From Kitagawia praeruptora (taxonomy: Eukaryota; Streptophyta; Magnoliopsida; Apiales; Apiaceae): 64,000 bases of DNA. Under the pieces are notes generated by a model, which was not told where the DNA came from, did no database searches, and worked only from the letters and a program-made list of their open reading frames with translations. The stretch lies in the NCBI GenBank assembly GCA_037693485.1, contig CM075352.1:162261501-162325500 (forward strand), read 5' to 3'. Shown piece by piece: positions 44,191 to 55,778 of this stretch. Numbering within the stretch: the first letter of the stretch is position 1; each line of letters begins with the position of its first letter. The translations under genes and the position numbers were made by a program.

Positions 44191-45844
44191 ATCCCGTCGG
44201 TATTTCGGGCCATTTTTTTCAAAATCAGTATTTTGGACAAAAACTTGTGAAAAATAGGCATTTTGGTAATTCTCTCTACGTTTTATGTAATAATCCAGAT
44301 TTTTCAGAATTTATTGTTATTCTTATTTAAATATTTTATTGGTTTTTCCATTAAGGAGGAATAATATTATGAATATTTTATTCTTAGTGAATGCTTGTAC
44401 GTGTTTAACTGCCAATATGTTATTCGGGTAAACTGTATTGGGTATCATTTGTGTTAGTAATTATCTTTGTTTTATTAAAAATCGATATTTTTATCGACAT
44501 TGATAAATTGAGTTTGTTTTAAAATTTTATGGATCGAGTTGGTATTTTATTTGTACCAAAATTATACCCGGTATTATACCCGTGTGCAAAAGTTTATTTG
44601 TGTAAATTATCAAAATATTCAAAATTTAGTACTTTTATATTTTTGATAAATTGAGATTATTTTAAATTTTTTGGGATCAAAACTGTATTTTCCGTGCAAA
44701 GATTTTACCCGGTATCTTATCCGTGATCCCATTGATATTTGGGTGCGTTATGAAAATATTCTAAAATTGTGTATTTTCATATTTCTAAACAATTCGGGAT
44801 TTATAAAAATTTTGTGCATAGTTATTTTAATTTTCGGAAAGAATAAAATTTCCAATTTTATCCGAGTAAATCATTTCGGGGTTAAAGAAATGATTTTGAA
44901 AAATATTTATTCATTCTATTTGTAAAACAGAAATTTATTATTTTCATCCGCTAATTATTTAGTTTGCAATTTTTGAGTCCAACTAATTTGATTTTGGACC
45001 AAATATTATTTGTGGGGTGTTAGATTAATAATTATATAAGTTTTATACATATCCTAATCTATCCTAATCTACCCGTGACCCCCCCCCCTCCCCTTATTTT
45101 CTTTTCACGCACACAACCTCCTCCCTTTCTCTCACGCGTGCACTGTCTCTCCCCTGTATGTCTCTCATATTTCCACTGCCATCACAATCAAATCCTCCGT
45201 TTATGTTGATTTTGGGGTTCAAATTGATCGCATAAATAGCCAAAATTCTCCTCTCTCAACCCTCTATCCGATTTCATCATCAAATCTCCGTTTTGGTAAC
45301 TTTTAATTTTCGGCTTAAATTCTTTATTGAATTTCGGTTGATTATTAATTGTTGTTGATAGCATATATGTGTAGATCGTTGTTCGCAGAGGCTTATATAA
45401 TTTTTTTTTTCGTAATTTTCTGGGTGATTTTTGTTTAGACGGAAAATTCTTGAGGTGGCCGGAATCCGTTTTATAATTGTTGGTTTTAAATTCTGTTTGT
45501 ATGTATAAATAGATTGCGGCGTGTAGTGTAACATATATTTTTGTTGGATTTTTCTGGGTTATTTTGAGCTCGCCGGAAAACGACTGCCACCACCGGATTT
45601 TTTATAATTCCGGTTTGTTTTCGATTGATTCGGGATTTACTTTTAGCTGTGGTTGTGTTGTTAATTGGTTATATGTTGAATTGATGATTGTTTGGGCTTT
45701 GTAGAGGCTGTCGGAATTTAACCGGATTTTGGCGATTTTCCAGTTTTCGGCGAAGTTCCGGTGGGATGTTCTTGGTGTGTTCTTGCGCAGTTTCTGTTTG
45801 ATCTTCAAACCCAAGCTACACTTTTGTAAAAACTGTTTGTGGAA

Positions 45845-46115
45845 TAAAAATTAAAAATAAAATTCATAAATTAATTAAATAATTAATTGATTAATTATTT
45901 TAAATAATTATTCGATTAATTTATTTAATTGATTTATTTATTTTGATTAATTTTGTTAAAATTCGATTAACTTTAATTGATCTTAATTAATTTTAGTTAA
46001 TGATTTAATTAATTCAATTAATCGATTAATTTGATAATTAATTGATTAATTCTATTAATTAATTCTATTAATTAATTTTGATTAATTTTAATTAATCTTA
46101 ATTATTTTCGATTCA
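45845..46115. repeat. Low-complexity TTAATTGATTAATT block
   Basis: Almost only A, T and occasional GATT; many overlapping AATTAATT palindromes. Confidence 0.85.
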
Positions 46116-48881
46116 CGTTTTTAGAAAGAAAAACGAGACGATTCGTTCTAAACGAACAAAAATATTTTTTAATGGAAATGATTTGATTTCTAAAAATTCG
46201 AAAAATGTTTTAAAATTAGAAGATCAAATGGATGATTCGTATCGAGTCATGATCCTATGTAATATATTTTATTTTATTTATTTGTTTAACTTTGTAAATT
46301 TTAGAAAATTGATTGACTTCGATCTAAAAATGTTGTACTTTCGAAATGTTTGAAAACAGAGATCAAATATTTTGTAAAATTATGTTCGAGTCATAATACA
46401 TGCAAGGTGAATTATCAAGGTATCAAGTATCGAGGGTTATGATATAAATCGAGTTTTGCCCGATATATATTTAATTGGTGTTTAATGGTTTATATGATTT
46501 TATAAGATGTCGTTAAGAGTAGACGATGTTTTCTTTGAATTACTTACTAGGATTGTCAGATTTATATTTCTTTTTGAGGACAAAGTGGTTGTTTCGAGGG
46601 TTAAGTGTTATATTTATATTTGTATTTTTATCGAGGATTAGAATAAATCTTTCGAGGATTAATTGATGAGTATTGACGTAGGAATGCTAGTAGAGATAAG
46701 AGGTTAAATGAAGAAGGTTGGAGACGGTTGCAATATTGTTTGTGGATTGTTGGATTATTGTGAGGTGTTTTAACACCGGGAAAAATGCCTATGTTCAAAG
46801 GGGACATTTCCAATTATTTTCTTCTGGCAGAGATATTGGTAAGCATGGTTAATACGTTCGAATTGAGTTTATAAGCATTTACAAAATATCAGAGTTGTCG
46901 TCTGAAGACTGAATTATCGTATTACGTTTGACTATAGAAGGGCCGCGCGGGCTCAATCCTAAAGGATCAAACTCAGGGCAACCGCATATGCGACGTACCA
47001 AAGAATGATTGAAAATGAAGACGGTGATGCCGTAAGATAGAAAGAAAAAAGTAGTATTACTTCGGCTTTACGCAATAGCTAAGGACCAGAGGCAAGTGCT
47101 ACTATCACTCACTTATTGTTCAAGTGATAATTCCTCTTCAATTATGATGCTATCCTTTACTCTCAAATCATATTACAATTGCTTACAATCCTTAAATGTT
47201 CGTTTCAAGCTACTAAATCAGTTTTTACAAATATTTCATCTTATATCGAGCATGCGAATCCTCCTAAATGTTTTACACTTGCTTATATCAATGCAGTTCG
47301 TGTTGCTCGCTTTTAAATGTTATTGTGATATTGGGATTTGTAGCTTGACAATGACTTTTCTTTTACCTTGTTCCTGAGCTGAGCTTGCCAAACAACTTTA
47401 TCGAGAATGTTGAGAATGTTTGAAAGGTGATAATAAAGATGTGTTTGGGGGATTTCCACACCAAAAATATTTTGACCTAGACGCAGGTCCCCTATTATTA
47501 TATTATTAGGCCAATGTGTGCCTTGGATCCATAAAATTTGTAGGACTTTGCTTTGTGCTCTGTCCGGGACTATTTCGCGACTGATCATCGGCTATAGTCC
47601 GTAGCGTCATTTGAAATCCCATATGGAATTATGAAAAGTTTATTGAATTGATGAAAATCAATATTCTATTTGAGATGGCAAGTTTGATTTTATTTCCCAA
47701 TGATTTATTAAATTTCCTGTGCTATTATACACTTGTGAACATTTTTATCTCACTCTTGTTTGGTTGGGAAATATCAAAAATTGTTTTGACGTGGTTGAGA
47801 TAAAACAAATATGGAATATTTTTGACCTCCTACCCTATTTTAGTAATGCACTTGCTGAGCATTTCTTCCGCTCATACTTGCTTGTTTTAAATTTTAACCC
47901 TTCATAAAAAGGTAGTTTGGCGAGACTTATCCGCGTAGTTCGGAAAGAGATGAGGCAGGTGCCATTATGAAGATGATTTGACGTGGGATGTCTGGATCTA
48001 GTGTAAGATCTATTTTATATAGTTGATTTCTAATATTTATTATTATATATTAGAATAGTTGGCCTGGTGTACTTCTTGTCGAATTTATACCAGTTGCTTA
48101 AGATTTGAACGAAGAGATTTTTGTAAAGAAAAAAAAAGATTTTATTATTGGAAATTGGATTCTTGTTTCTAGCACTATAACCTTAAAGATCTTGGTATGT
48201 TTGGGGTCACAGATGTTATATTCCAATTGTTGGACAATCACAAGTGATTATTTATTATTAAACAGGTGGTTTATTTTGAGAATTTTTGTGTGACGACCAA
48301 ATCTTCTGACCCCGGATTTGGGGGCGTTACATTTTAAGTTTTGTTCATTAGCTAGTGTTGGTAGATATTTTGGATGATTGGTTTTGTACAAGATGATGTT
48401 ATTGAAATGATGTTGGATGATGTTATTGAAATGTAATTAATTTGGTTCTTGATTTCTTTTACTTGAAAATGTAATATTTAAATGTCAATTTTTTTGTTAA
48501 AAAATTATTTATAAATGATTTTAATTATGTAACACACAAAGTGTTATAATTGGTAAAAGAGGGTGTTACAATAGATTGTTGACCCCACCTAGATGTGGGC
48601 CCCACATTTGTCCCTGTGCAAAATTGTATTATCTGTTGTAACACATAAACTATGTTACTATAGAGTGTTTAAGATGTTGCTATAGAGGTTTTTGGTAACC
48701 ACATTTGCTATGTTACCTTAGGCTGTGTTTTGATGTTACCTTAGATACCTGTAGTTACTGCTGAGAACCTAACACAGCTGAAGTGTTACCATAGCCCTAT
48801 TTTGGCCTATGGTAACTTCAAAATGGGGTCTATAGTAACACAGTATGGGGGTTGCTATAGGCCATCTATGGCATAGTGTAG

Positions 48882-49325
48882 TGGGGGCGAGCCCAAATGC
48901 TCCTTTATTCTGTGAAAAGCCTCCTCGCATTCAGGGGTCCATTCAAAATTTTTGCCCACCTTTTTGATCGCTTTAAAGAACTCATGACACTTGTCTGATG
49001 ACTTGGAAACAAACCGATTAAGTGCTGCAATCCTTCCAGTTAAACTTTGTACCTCCTTGACACTTCTAGGCGACCTCATCTCCATCAAAGCTTTAATCTT
49101 GGCTGGATTAGCCTCAATCCCTCTGTGGTTAACAATAAACCCCAAGAATTTCCCAGACTCGACCCCAAAAACACACTTATGGGGGTTGAGCTTCATTCTG
49201 TACTTCCTCTGTATATCAAACATTTCTGCAAGGTGGGCTACATGATCCCCAGCTTCCTTAGATTTTACGAGCTTGTCATCCACATAAACCTGCATTGTTT
49301 TCCCAATCTTCTTCTCAAACATCAT
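48882..49325 (-). pseudogene. G2 reverse transcriptase, C-terminal half, truncated
   Basis: The minus strand reads MMFEKKIGKTMQVYVDDKLV, with the catalytic YVDD, then HKCVFGVESGKFLGFIVNHR, ANPAKIKALMEMRSP and FEWTPECEEAFHRIKE, the thumb and start of the RNase H region. It stops at 48882, where CACTA-4 and then the LTR remnant follow; the rest of RNase H and integrase is absent. The last residues of the open frame come from CACTA-4. Confidence 0.9.
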
Positions 49326-50074
49326 ATTGACGAGCCTCTGATGGCACCTGCATTGAGGAGGCCAAAGGGCATCCCAATATAGCAGTAAAGACCTCTATCT
49401 GTGATAAACGAAGTGTGCTCCTGATCGAGGCCATACATGGGTATCTGATTGTACCCAGAATAGGCATCCATGAAACTTAGGAGTGCATGGCCCGCTGTTG
49501 CATATACCAACTTATCAATCCTCGGTAGCGGGAAACTATCCTTTGGGCAATGTTTGTTAAGATCAGTAAAATCCACACATGTCCTCCACTTGACAGGATT
49601 AGCGAGCCAATCAGGGTAGAATGATTCCCTAACGAGCCCGACCTCTAGAAGCCTGTCCACCTCTCCTTTGAGAGCCTCGGCTCGCTCTCCACTTATTGGC
49701 CTTCTTTTCTGCCTTATTCCCCTTTTGCTAGGATCAAGATTAAGTTTATTACATATCACATTAGGATCAATCCCAATCATGTCTTCGTCAGACAATGCAA
49801 ATACATCCAAATTAGTTTTATAAAACTCCACCAGCCTCCCCCTAAGATCAGGGCTCAGCTGCGACCTGACCTTTAACACCTTAGTTGGATCCTTAGCATC
49901 AACAAGAACGGAGATCGTATCTTCTGCAACTCCAGCCCGCTCCACATGTTCAGGAATGCGAGGATCTAGATCAATTTCAACATCACAAGCCCTGCTAGAT
50001 TCTGCCTCATTCTGCCTCGTGACTCCTGCTAAAGATGTCAGGATCGCTCCAATATGGCCATACTCAGTCACCAC
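49322..50074 (-). pseudogene. G2 reverse transcriptase, N-terminal half
   Basis: Motifs include KRRPISGERAEALKGEVDRL, FYPDWLANPVKWRTCVDFTD, LPRIDKLVYATAG, LLSFMDAYSGYNQIPM (first catalytic aspartate) and YCYIGMPFGLLNAGA. A short deletion/frameshift after NAGA separates it from the YVDD half. The N-terminal 100 residues are the protease-RT linker. Confidence 0.88.
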
Positions 50075-50179
50075 TGTTGTTTCTCATGTGACTCCATTAG
50101 GCAAGTCTACCAATGTTGATGTCTCCTTGCGAACCCATTTCCCCTTACGGGCTCGCACAGCTGCCTGTTCTGGGCTCTC

Positions 50180-50857
50180 CTATTCATCACTAGCCTCCTC
50201 AACAATTCCTTCTTGTAGAACCAAAACGGGCTGCGAGGCCTCCATCATAATAGCCCCTGGAACTGGCTCTACATGTATACCTAAACTGTTAAAATAATTA
50301 TCCAGCAACTCCTCGATAGATATTATATTGCAACCAACTGAGGGTTGCGAGGCCGATTTACGAGCCCTTTCTTCCTCCTCACATTCCATATAACTTCTCC
50401 CCCTTTCTGCTAACTTAAGGGCCTGATTATAGCATTCTCGAGACTCATGTTGAATTCCTCTAACACACCCTACACCTTACGGGGTAGGGAACTTCATCAA
50501 GAGGTGGTAGATAGAAGTCACCACCCTCATTTCCTTCAAGATGAGTCTCCCCACAATAGCATTATAAGCAGATGGTTGATCCACAACCATGAAATCAGCG
50601 ACCTGAGTAGTGATGCAGGGCTCATCCCCCAAAGTAATGGGGAGCCTGATAAGGCCTTTCACACTAACAGAAGCCCCAGTGAACCAATAGAGGTGACCTA
50701 CTGTAGGAATGAGGTCTTTATCTACATATCCCATTTTCTTATAGACATCGTACATCAAACATTCACAACACTTCCATTATCCACTAGCACTCTGTAAATA
50801 TTTTGTGATCCAATGCGAACTCGAACCACTAGAGCATCGGAGTTAGGATGGTGCACC
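50180..50857 (-). pseudogene. G2 aspartic protease region, frameshifted
   Basis: The active-site stretch IYRVLVDNGSVVNV lies at about 50765-50805 on the minus strand and is followed at once by a stop/frameshift. The frame then continues MYDVYKKMGYVDKDLIPTVG and VADFMVVDQPSAYNAIVGRL ILKEMRVVTS, the C-terminal flap region of plant Tat-type proteases. A linker (EELLDNYFNSLGIHVEPVPG) runs on to the RT. Confidence 0.8.
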
Positions 50858-51360
50858 TACTTCGTATCCTCCTCAGTGAACATTATATTTGTGTCTTCCC
50901 CCTTAAAAAGCTTTGGGGGTCTCTCCTGCAAATGATGCATATTGGTGAGGGGCCGCTCCTTGGCCTCATGAGCATACCTTTCTCTTGCCTTGTTGTTGTC
51001 TCCTCCAATATATGGCCCTCCAATGATCACATGGATGCTATTGCCTCGATCTTCCCTCTTCTTGCGAGGCTCTGTATTCTGACCTGTATGAAGTACAACA
51101 TTATATCCCAAGCCTGACTTGCTAGAGTTTCCTTGATGTTTTTTCACTTCTCGAACCGCCCACTCAGTTAACTTTCCTTCTCGAATCAGCCGATCAATCT
51201 GCTCTTTGAGGTGCCAGCATTCTACAGTATCATGCCCCTTTTGTTCATGAAAATCACAATACTTTGTAGTATTCCAGGTTCCCTGTGCACCCATGGCAGG
51301 AGGTTTTATGAACATCCCTTTGTTAGCATTGACAGCATAAATATGATCAACTGAAGCCAC
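50858..51360 (-). pseudogene. G2 gag C-terminal region with zinc-knuckle-like motif
   Basis: Reads TTKYCDFHEQKGHDTVECWH LKEQIDRLIREGKL, the C-x2-H-x4-H-x4-C box characteristic of plant Tat/Ogre-type gag proteins, then a basic linker to protease. Confidence 0.8.
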
Positions 51361-51477
51361 TAAGGGGGCAAACTTGTCTTCATCTCTAGCCGGACGGGCC
51401 CGAGGTGGGGACCGTCTTGGCGGATCGCGATCCCTTCTCTTCGGGCTTGGGCTATGATCCTGTCTTCGCCTGGGGCT

Positions 51478-52108
51478 TCATGAGTCCTTCCTCTTCACTC
51501 CCTTATTTTTGCTTCCATTATCTCCACCTTTACTACCCTTCTTTAATTCCTCCATTGAAATTTCGACCCGTTGAACGGGCTCGGCTAATTTATAGAGTTC
51601 AGCCAGGGTGCTTGGTGTGGATGCTTGCAACTTTCTCCAGAACTTTGTTCCTTCCTTTAACCCAGCAAAAAGGAAATTTTTTACAGCCTCGTCATTAGCA
51701 CCTCGCACTCGAGGGACTTCGGCATTAAACCTCTTGAAATAGCTCTGTAAGCTCTCTCTGTCTTTCTGCTTAATATTAGCCAAGGTAGACATAGGGGGTG
51801 CATATAGCATCGAGGACTGGAATTCCTTAATGAAGATGTCTACAACCTGCTCCCAGAAATCAATGGTGACAAGTGCTCATAGCTTCGAAAACCATTAATT
51901 GTTGAGCACTCCCTCTCAACGATGCCGCAAACAACCTACACCTCGCTAGCTGCGAAACCTGATAAACATCCATCTCATTACTGAACCGAACAACAAACTC
52001 AGCGGGGTCAATATCTCCATTGTAGGTTATATCTGATTGATGGCCTCGAAACACTGCAGGAAATGGAGCAGTTCGAATTTCATGAGTGAAGGGCGAAGAC
52101 GAGCCCAT
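51478..52108 (-). pseudogene. G2 gag core (retrotransposon gag domain), frameshifted
   Basis: Reads FPAVFRGHQSDITYNGDIDP AEFVVRFSNEMDVY, LARCRLFAASLRGSAQQ, then in another frame KQKDRESLQSYFKRFNAEV, VKNFLFAGLKEGTKFWRKL. The frame changes near 51860-51880. This is the capsid-like domain of a Ty3/gypsy gag. Confidence 0.82.
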
Positions 52109-52154
52109 AGTACTGAAAATCCCTTTCTCATATTCATCGCGTCCAAGGCCTTTT

Positions 52155-53019
52155 CTAGCTCTTCCAGCTTATAGTCACCGATCTTAGCTTCCTTGTCTTC
52201 CTTTTTCTTCTCTCTAATACTCCCATGATAAAATTAAGTCTTTTTTGGGGCACTAGACTCCTCTTGATCATTTCTATGATCCTTCTTTTTATCCTCTTCC
52301 TCGCGATGTTGGGATCGTTCACGCTCTCGATGGAAATGGGGTCTGTCATCACGATGATGGGACCGTTCACGCTCTCTACGAGGAGAAGGGGCTCTGTCAT
52401 TGTGACGATGTGACCGCTCACGATCTTTTCGAGGGGATAACGGCTAATGAGAGCCCTTGCTCTTATTTTTAGACCCTCCATCTTTACTAGCTTTAAGTTT
52501 CTCTAGTTTCAGACGGAGATCATGCTCGCTAAGTTTCTTTCTAACTCGGTCAAAGATGCTAACGGACCTTCCTTCAGATGGGGTGGGCTTCTCCTTCGAC
52601 CCCTTCTCCATAGTAGCATCCTCCTCGCTCCAATCAGGGTTCGTTTGGTCTGTTACTATGTCATCAAAGTCCCCAATTAACTGCTTGGTGGGGCCTTTAC
52701 TACCCTCTGCTTGATGAATTCGACCCCCTGTCCTCGCATTCCTCTTGAAACCTCTAGAGCCGTGTCGCTTCTCCATCTTAGCCACCCTACCCTGTACCTC
52801 GATCATTTGATCACCGAGGCCCTTTAGAAATGACATGACTTCTCCAGTTAAGGCTACTTGTTGGACAAGGGGTGTTTTCTCCTTCTCGAACCCCTTCTTG
52901 GTCCCATCTTCAATCGCCTCGCTCTCTGGTTGATCCTTCATCAGGGGGTCGTCTCTGTTTTTCTTATGCGACCCCAGGGTCTCCCCCACTCCATTTTTTT
53001 TCTCGTTCGATTTAGTCAT
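52155..53019 (-). pseudogene. G2 gag N-terminal region
   Basis: Begins MTKSNEKKNGVGETLGSHKK, about 45 bp inside the primer site. It is a highly charged, low-complexity region with LKGLGDQMIEVQGRVAKMEK, then KKLSEHDLRLKLEKLK. A stop at about 52444 precedes an Arg/Ser-rich stretch of repeated CGTGAGCGGTC-like units (52300-52440). Confidence 0.75.
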
Positions 53020-53043
53020 TGCTCTCCCAACTCAACGACTAGG

Positions 53044-53063
53044 CCCCTCTATCTAGCGCCAAA
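53044..53063 (-). other. Primer-binding site region of G2
   Basis: The minus strand reads TTTGGCGCTAGATAGAGGGG immediately inside the LTR. This TGGCGCTAGA type is used by plant Tat-like gypsy elements and differs from the tRNA-Met sites of G1 and the TRIM. Confidence 0.75.
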
Positions 53064-53498
53064 TGTTATAGGGAGAACATTGTATAACAATATTTTGGAG
53101 GTAGCTGAATTTACGGAGCAAAATACAGATATTCTGCTAAGAACACGAAAAACACGGAGGAGATTTGTAACTATTTGTGGCTGATCTTGTCTATTGATAT
53201 TCAGTGGTGAACTGTTTCTCAGACTTTACAAGATGCCTACGTACCCTATTTATAGGGATCAAGCCATATGTAGTTCTCTTAGAGAAGAAGTTATCTAGAC
53301 GGGCTAGTGTTTCTATGGGCTCGGCTTGGCCCAAATCCACTAGTCGCCTCATTGGGTTGATATATCTACCCATTTGTCATGCTCATGACCCATGGCCCAT
53401 TAGTGGGTACCCATGGCTAACATGATGCTATAATTAAATATCATTACTGGCGAAGCTGACTAGATGGCCTCGCATGCGACCTCGCTGGGCTAGTCATG
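53064..53498 (-). repeat. Right LTR (5' LTR) of G2, first segment
   Basis: Begins TGTTATAGGGAGAACATTGT, the same as 39542. Interrupted by CACTA-5 after ATG (53496-53498); continues at 61182. Three extra bases GTC precede the ATG relative to the left LTR. Confidence 0.9.
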
Positions 53499-53860
53499 CA
53501 CTAGTACAAACTGGACCTATTGCGTCGCCACCTATAGCGTCAGTTATTGACCTATTGCGTCGCACTTTTACCTATTGCGTCGGTTGTTTGCATTAACCGA
53601 CGCTATAGGCCTATTGCCAGAAGCTTTAGCGTCGGTTGTTTGCATCAACCGACGCTATAAGTAGAGCCTATAGCGTCGCCCTTTATACCTATAGCGTCGC
53701 CCTTCTGAGGGGCGACGCTATAGGTATACCTATAGCGTCGTCCTTAAAATGCCGACGCTATAGGCTATACTTATAGCGTCACCCCCTAAAATGCCGACGC
53801 TATATGTATAGTCTATAGCGTCGCCCTTTGAAATGCCGTTGCTATAGGTGTAACTCAAAA
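53499..53860. repeat. Left subterminal repeats of CACTA-5
   Basis: About ten copies of CTATAGCGTCG(G/C) and the complement CGACGCTATAG alternate, several in palindromic pairs such as GCGTCGGTTGTTTGCATTAA followed by CCGACGC. Confidence 0.9.
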
Positions 53861-54420
53861 ATTTTCTAATTTTTTTTTATTTTCCCCCATTTTTAACTAG
53901 TTTGTCAAAGAAATCAAAAAATTAAATAAAAATAGGAAAAATGCCCATTTTTGAAAATAAATTCATACACACCAAACTAGTGATACTAACAATTTGTATG
54001 ATCAATTTTACCCTACTTTCACTAATTTTTCATTTTTTTTATTTTTTTCCCCATTTTTAACTAGTTTGTAAAGGGAATCAAAAAATTAAATAAAAATAGG
54101 AAAAATGACAATTTTTGAAAATGAATTTATACACACCAAAGTAGTCATAGTAACGATTTGTATGATCAATTTTACCCTACTTTCACTAATTTTCCATTTT
54201 TTTATTTTTTCCCCATTTTTAACTAGTTTGTAAAAGAGATAAAAAAAATTAAATAAAAATAGGAATCTCTATAGTAATATGTTACTATTAACATTCTTTA
54301 CAATGTATTATGAATAAATTATTATAATTATCATATGTTATGTCTCTAATATATTTTTCCATTTATGAGTTAGCTATAGCCGGGAAATAAAATTTTCACC
54401 GGAAAATTGAATCCCCCGCC
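53861..54420. repeat. About 160-bp direct duplication, AT-rich
   Basis: A unit with TTTTTAACTAGTTTGTAAA..ATCAAAAAATTAAATAAAAA and TACACACCAAA..TTTACCCTACTTTCACTA occurs two and a half times at about 53885, 54055 and 54218. No gene. Confidence 0.75.
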
Positions 54421-55625
54421 CGCTTAAAGTAAACAAATGGGTCAAAGCCCTTGAATTGAATAGATATAGTACAGACTACAGATCTGAGTATCTCACCATA
54501 ATATATCTCTTGCTCCGTCTCCCCTCTTCAATCCAATCCTCACTTGGACAGAGTCCTACTGCGGTTCGTCTTCAATTCGATATATTGGGTAAGTTTGTTC
54601 ATTTGCTTTATTCGATTTGCTTGGTCTTTTTCTTATTTGAAATTGTTTGAAAAATCGATTTCTTCACTCCTAATTGTTTATTGATTAGAACTTATGGATA
54701 AAATCGAGTTCTTCGCTCCTAATTGAGCAGGCTCGAGTTTGTTCATGTACAAACCTGGTTCGTTTATAACTTATCAATTTATAAGGGTTTGTAATCATTC
54801 AAGATGAGTTGTAATATGAGTTTCTGTTGTGAACTTCTAACAATAGATATTCATGTTTGAAGCAGAGCTTGTGTTATTAATCAAATCCGTGTCTAGACTG
54901 GCTTCTCAAGATTTGCATTGCTATGGTTCTACTTTTATATATGCAGTGGCACTAATTGATAGTATGAAGTGGGTATGTGTACAGACCGCAAGCAACACCT
55001 TCTTGTTTTACATTACTTCCTTGTTTTTCACTATTTTCTGACTTTAAGTTACTTCTTTAGGGATCTATAAAATTTCAAGGCTCGGCGTGATCCTCTCAAG
55101 AAGAACCTGCAGATCTCCTAATCTGCAAGGTAGCTCACTTGAACCAGAGTTGCAAGCTCAGAGTAACACATGTAATTGCTGCCTAAAATAAATTTATGGT
55201 TCTTCTATATAAGGGTTGCTTGGATAAATTTGCTATTTTAGATAGTAAAATTTCATGCCTAAAATTAAGATTTGGTCTAAAACTAACAACATTTTAGCTA
55301 GTGCAGTTCAAACAGATATAATTCGTTAAAGTCTTAAACATATGCTAATAACAGATTTTAGTGCTCATGATAATTATGCTAATAACATATGTATTGCAGA
55401 AGGTTTGTTATCTCAGTTGCTTGTAATTTATTGTAATATTGTACTCAGGTGTGCGAGGTTGAAGGGAGCACTATGTCGGCCCCTTAAACTTGAATCTATA
55501 TCACCATTACATATATATAAAGAAATGTGGAGAAAGATCTATCATATTCGTATGTTTGGCGTATTGTCTACTTTATTACACGCAGTCTTAACTTGAAGTT
55601 GAATATCCGTTTTATTGCTTTTCAG
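54421..55625 (+). pseudogene. Upstream region of the captured ankyrin gene (leader, introns)
   Basis: A leader-like region (CTCCGTCTCCCCTCTTCAAT near 54511-54530) and several short exon-like openings, none of which I could assign. Treated as the 5' part of the fragment at 55626. Confidence 0.35.
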
Positions 55626-55778
55626 GATGGCCTAACGCCTATACAGGTTGCAGCTGCAGCTGGTAATTCATCAGCTGTTTCAGTTCTTCTCCCCTTGACT
55701 TCTAAAATCCAGAATGTTCCATCATGGAGTGTGGAGGGGCTCATTCAATACATGTAATCCGAGGTTGCAAGAGAACAG
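55626..55778 (+). pseudogene. Captured exon of an ankyrin-repeat (ankyrin-TPR-like) protein
   Basis: A phase-0 exon of 153 bases with acceptor TTTTCAG and donor GTAAAA reads DGLTPIQVAAAAGNSSAVSV LLPLTSKIQNVPSW SVEGLIQYM, then TAA at 55755-55757 where CAA (Gln) would keep the frame, followed by SEVAREQ. DGLTP.QVAA.AGN..AV..LLP is an ankyrin repeat, and the SWSVEGLIQYM tail is characteristic of plant ankyrin-TPR proteins. The stop makes it non-functional. Confidence 0.65.

Larger units (their letters stand above)
43950..48331 (+). repeat. LTR-like insertion in CACTA-4 (probable solo LTR; left edge approximate)
   Basis: The right edge CCGGATTTGGGGGCGTTACA at 48331 has the form of a plant gypsy LTR 3' end, and no primer site follows (TTTTAAG), so it appears to be a solo LTR. 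The interior has long-LTR character: a 32-bp tandem array (43980-44190), a poly-C run near 45078, a leader-like CT-rich stretch (45110-45250) and an AATTAATTGATTAATT-rich block (45845-46115). The left TG edge is a guess. No gene is present; frames on both strands are short. Confidence 0.45.
40214..48878. mobile_element. CACTA-4, complete non-autonomous element, 8665 bp
   Basis: The left end CACTACGCCATAGATGGC and the right end (complement CACTATGCCATAGATGGC) extend to about 30 bp of inverted repeat including GCAACC. The duplication is TAG at 40211-40213 and 48879-48881. Subterminal zones on both sides repeat GTTACCATAG/CTATGGTAAC (40260-40400 and 48590-48840). No transposase is encoded. The interior holds exon-like pieces of an unidentified gene and a later LTR-like insertion. 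Confidence 0.93.

Noticed and set aside
43980..44330. 84-codon frame rich in R, M and H
   Set aside because: Produced by the 32-bp tandem repeat.
45280..45814. Minus-strand frames of 84 and 70 codons
   Set aside because: They lie in a CT-rich/TTTTG-rich LTR leader; composition is lysine/asparagine rich and there is no domain.
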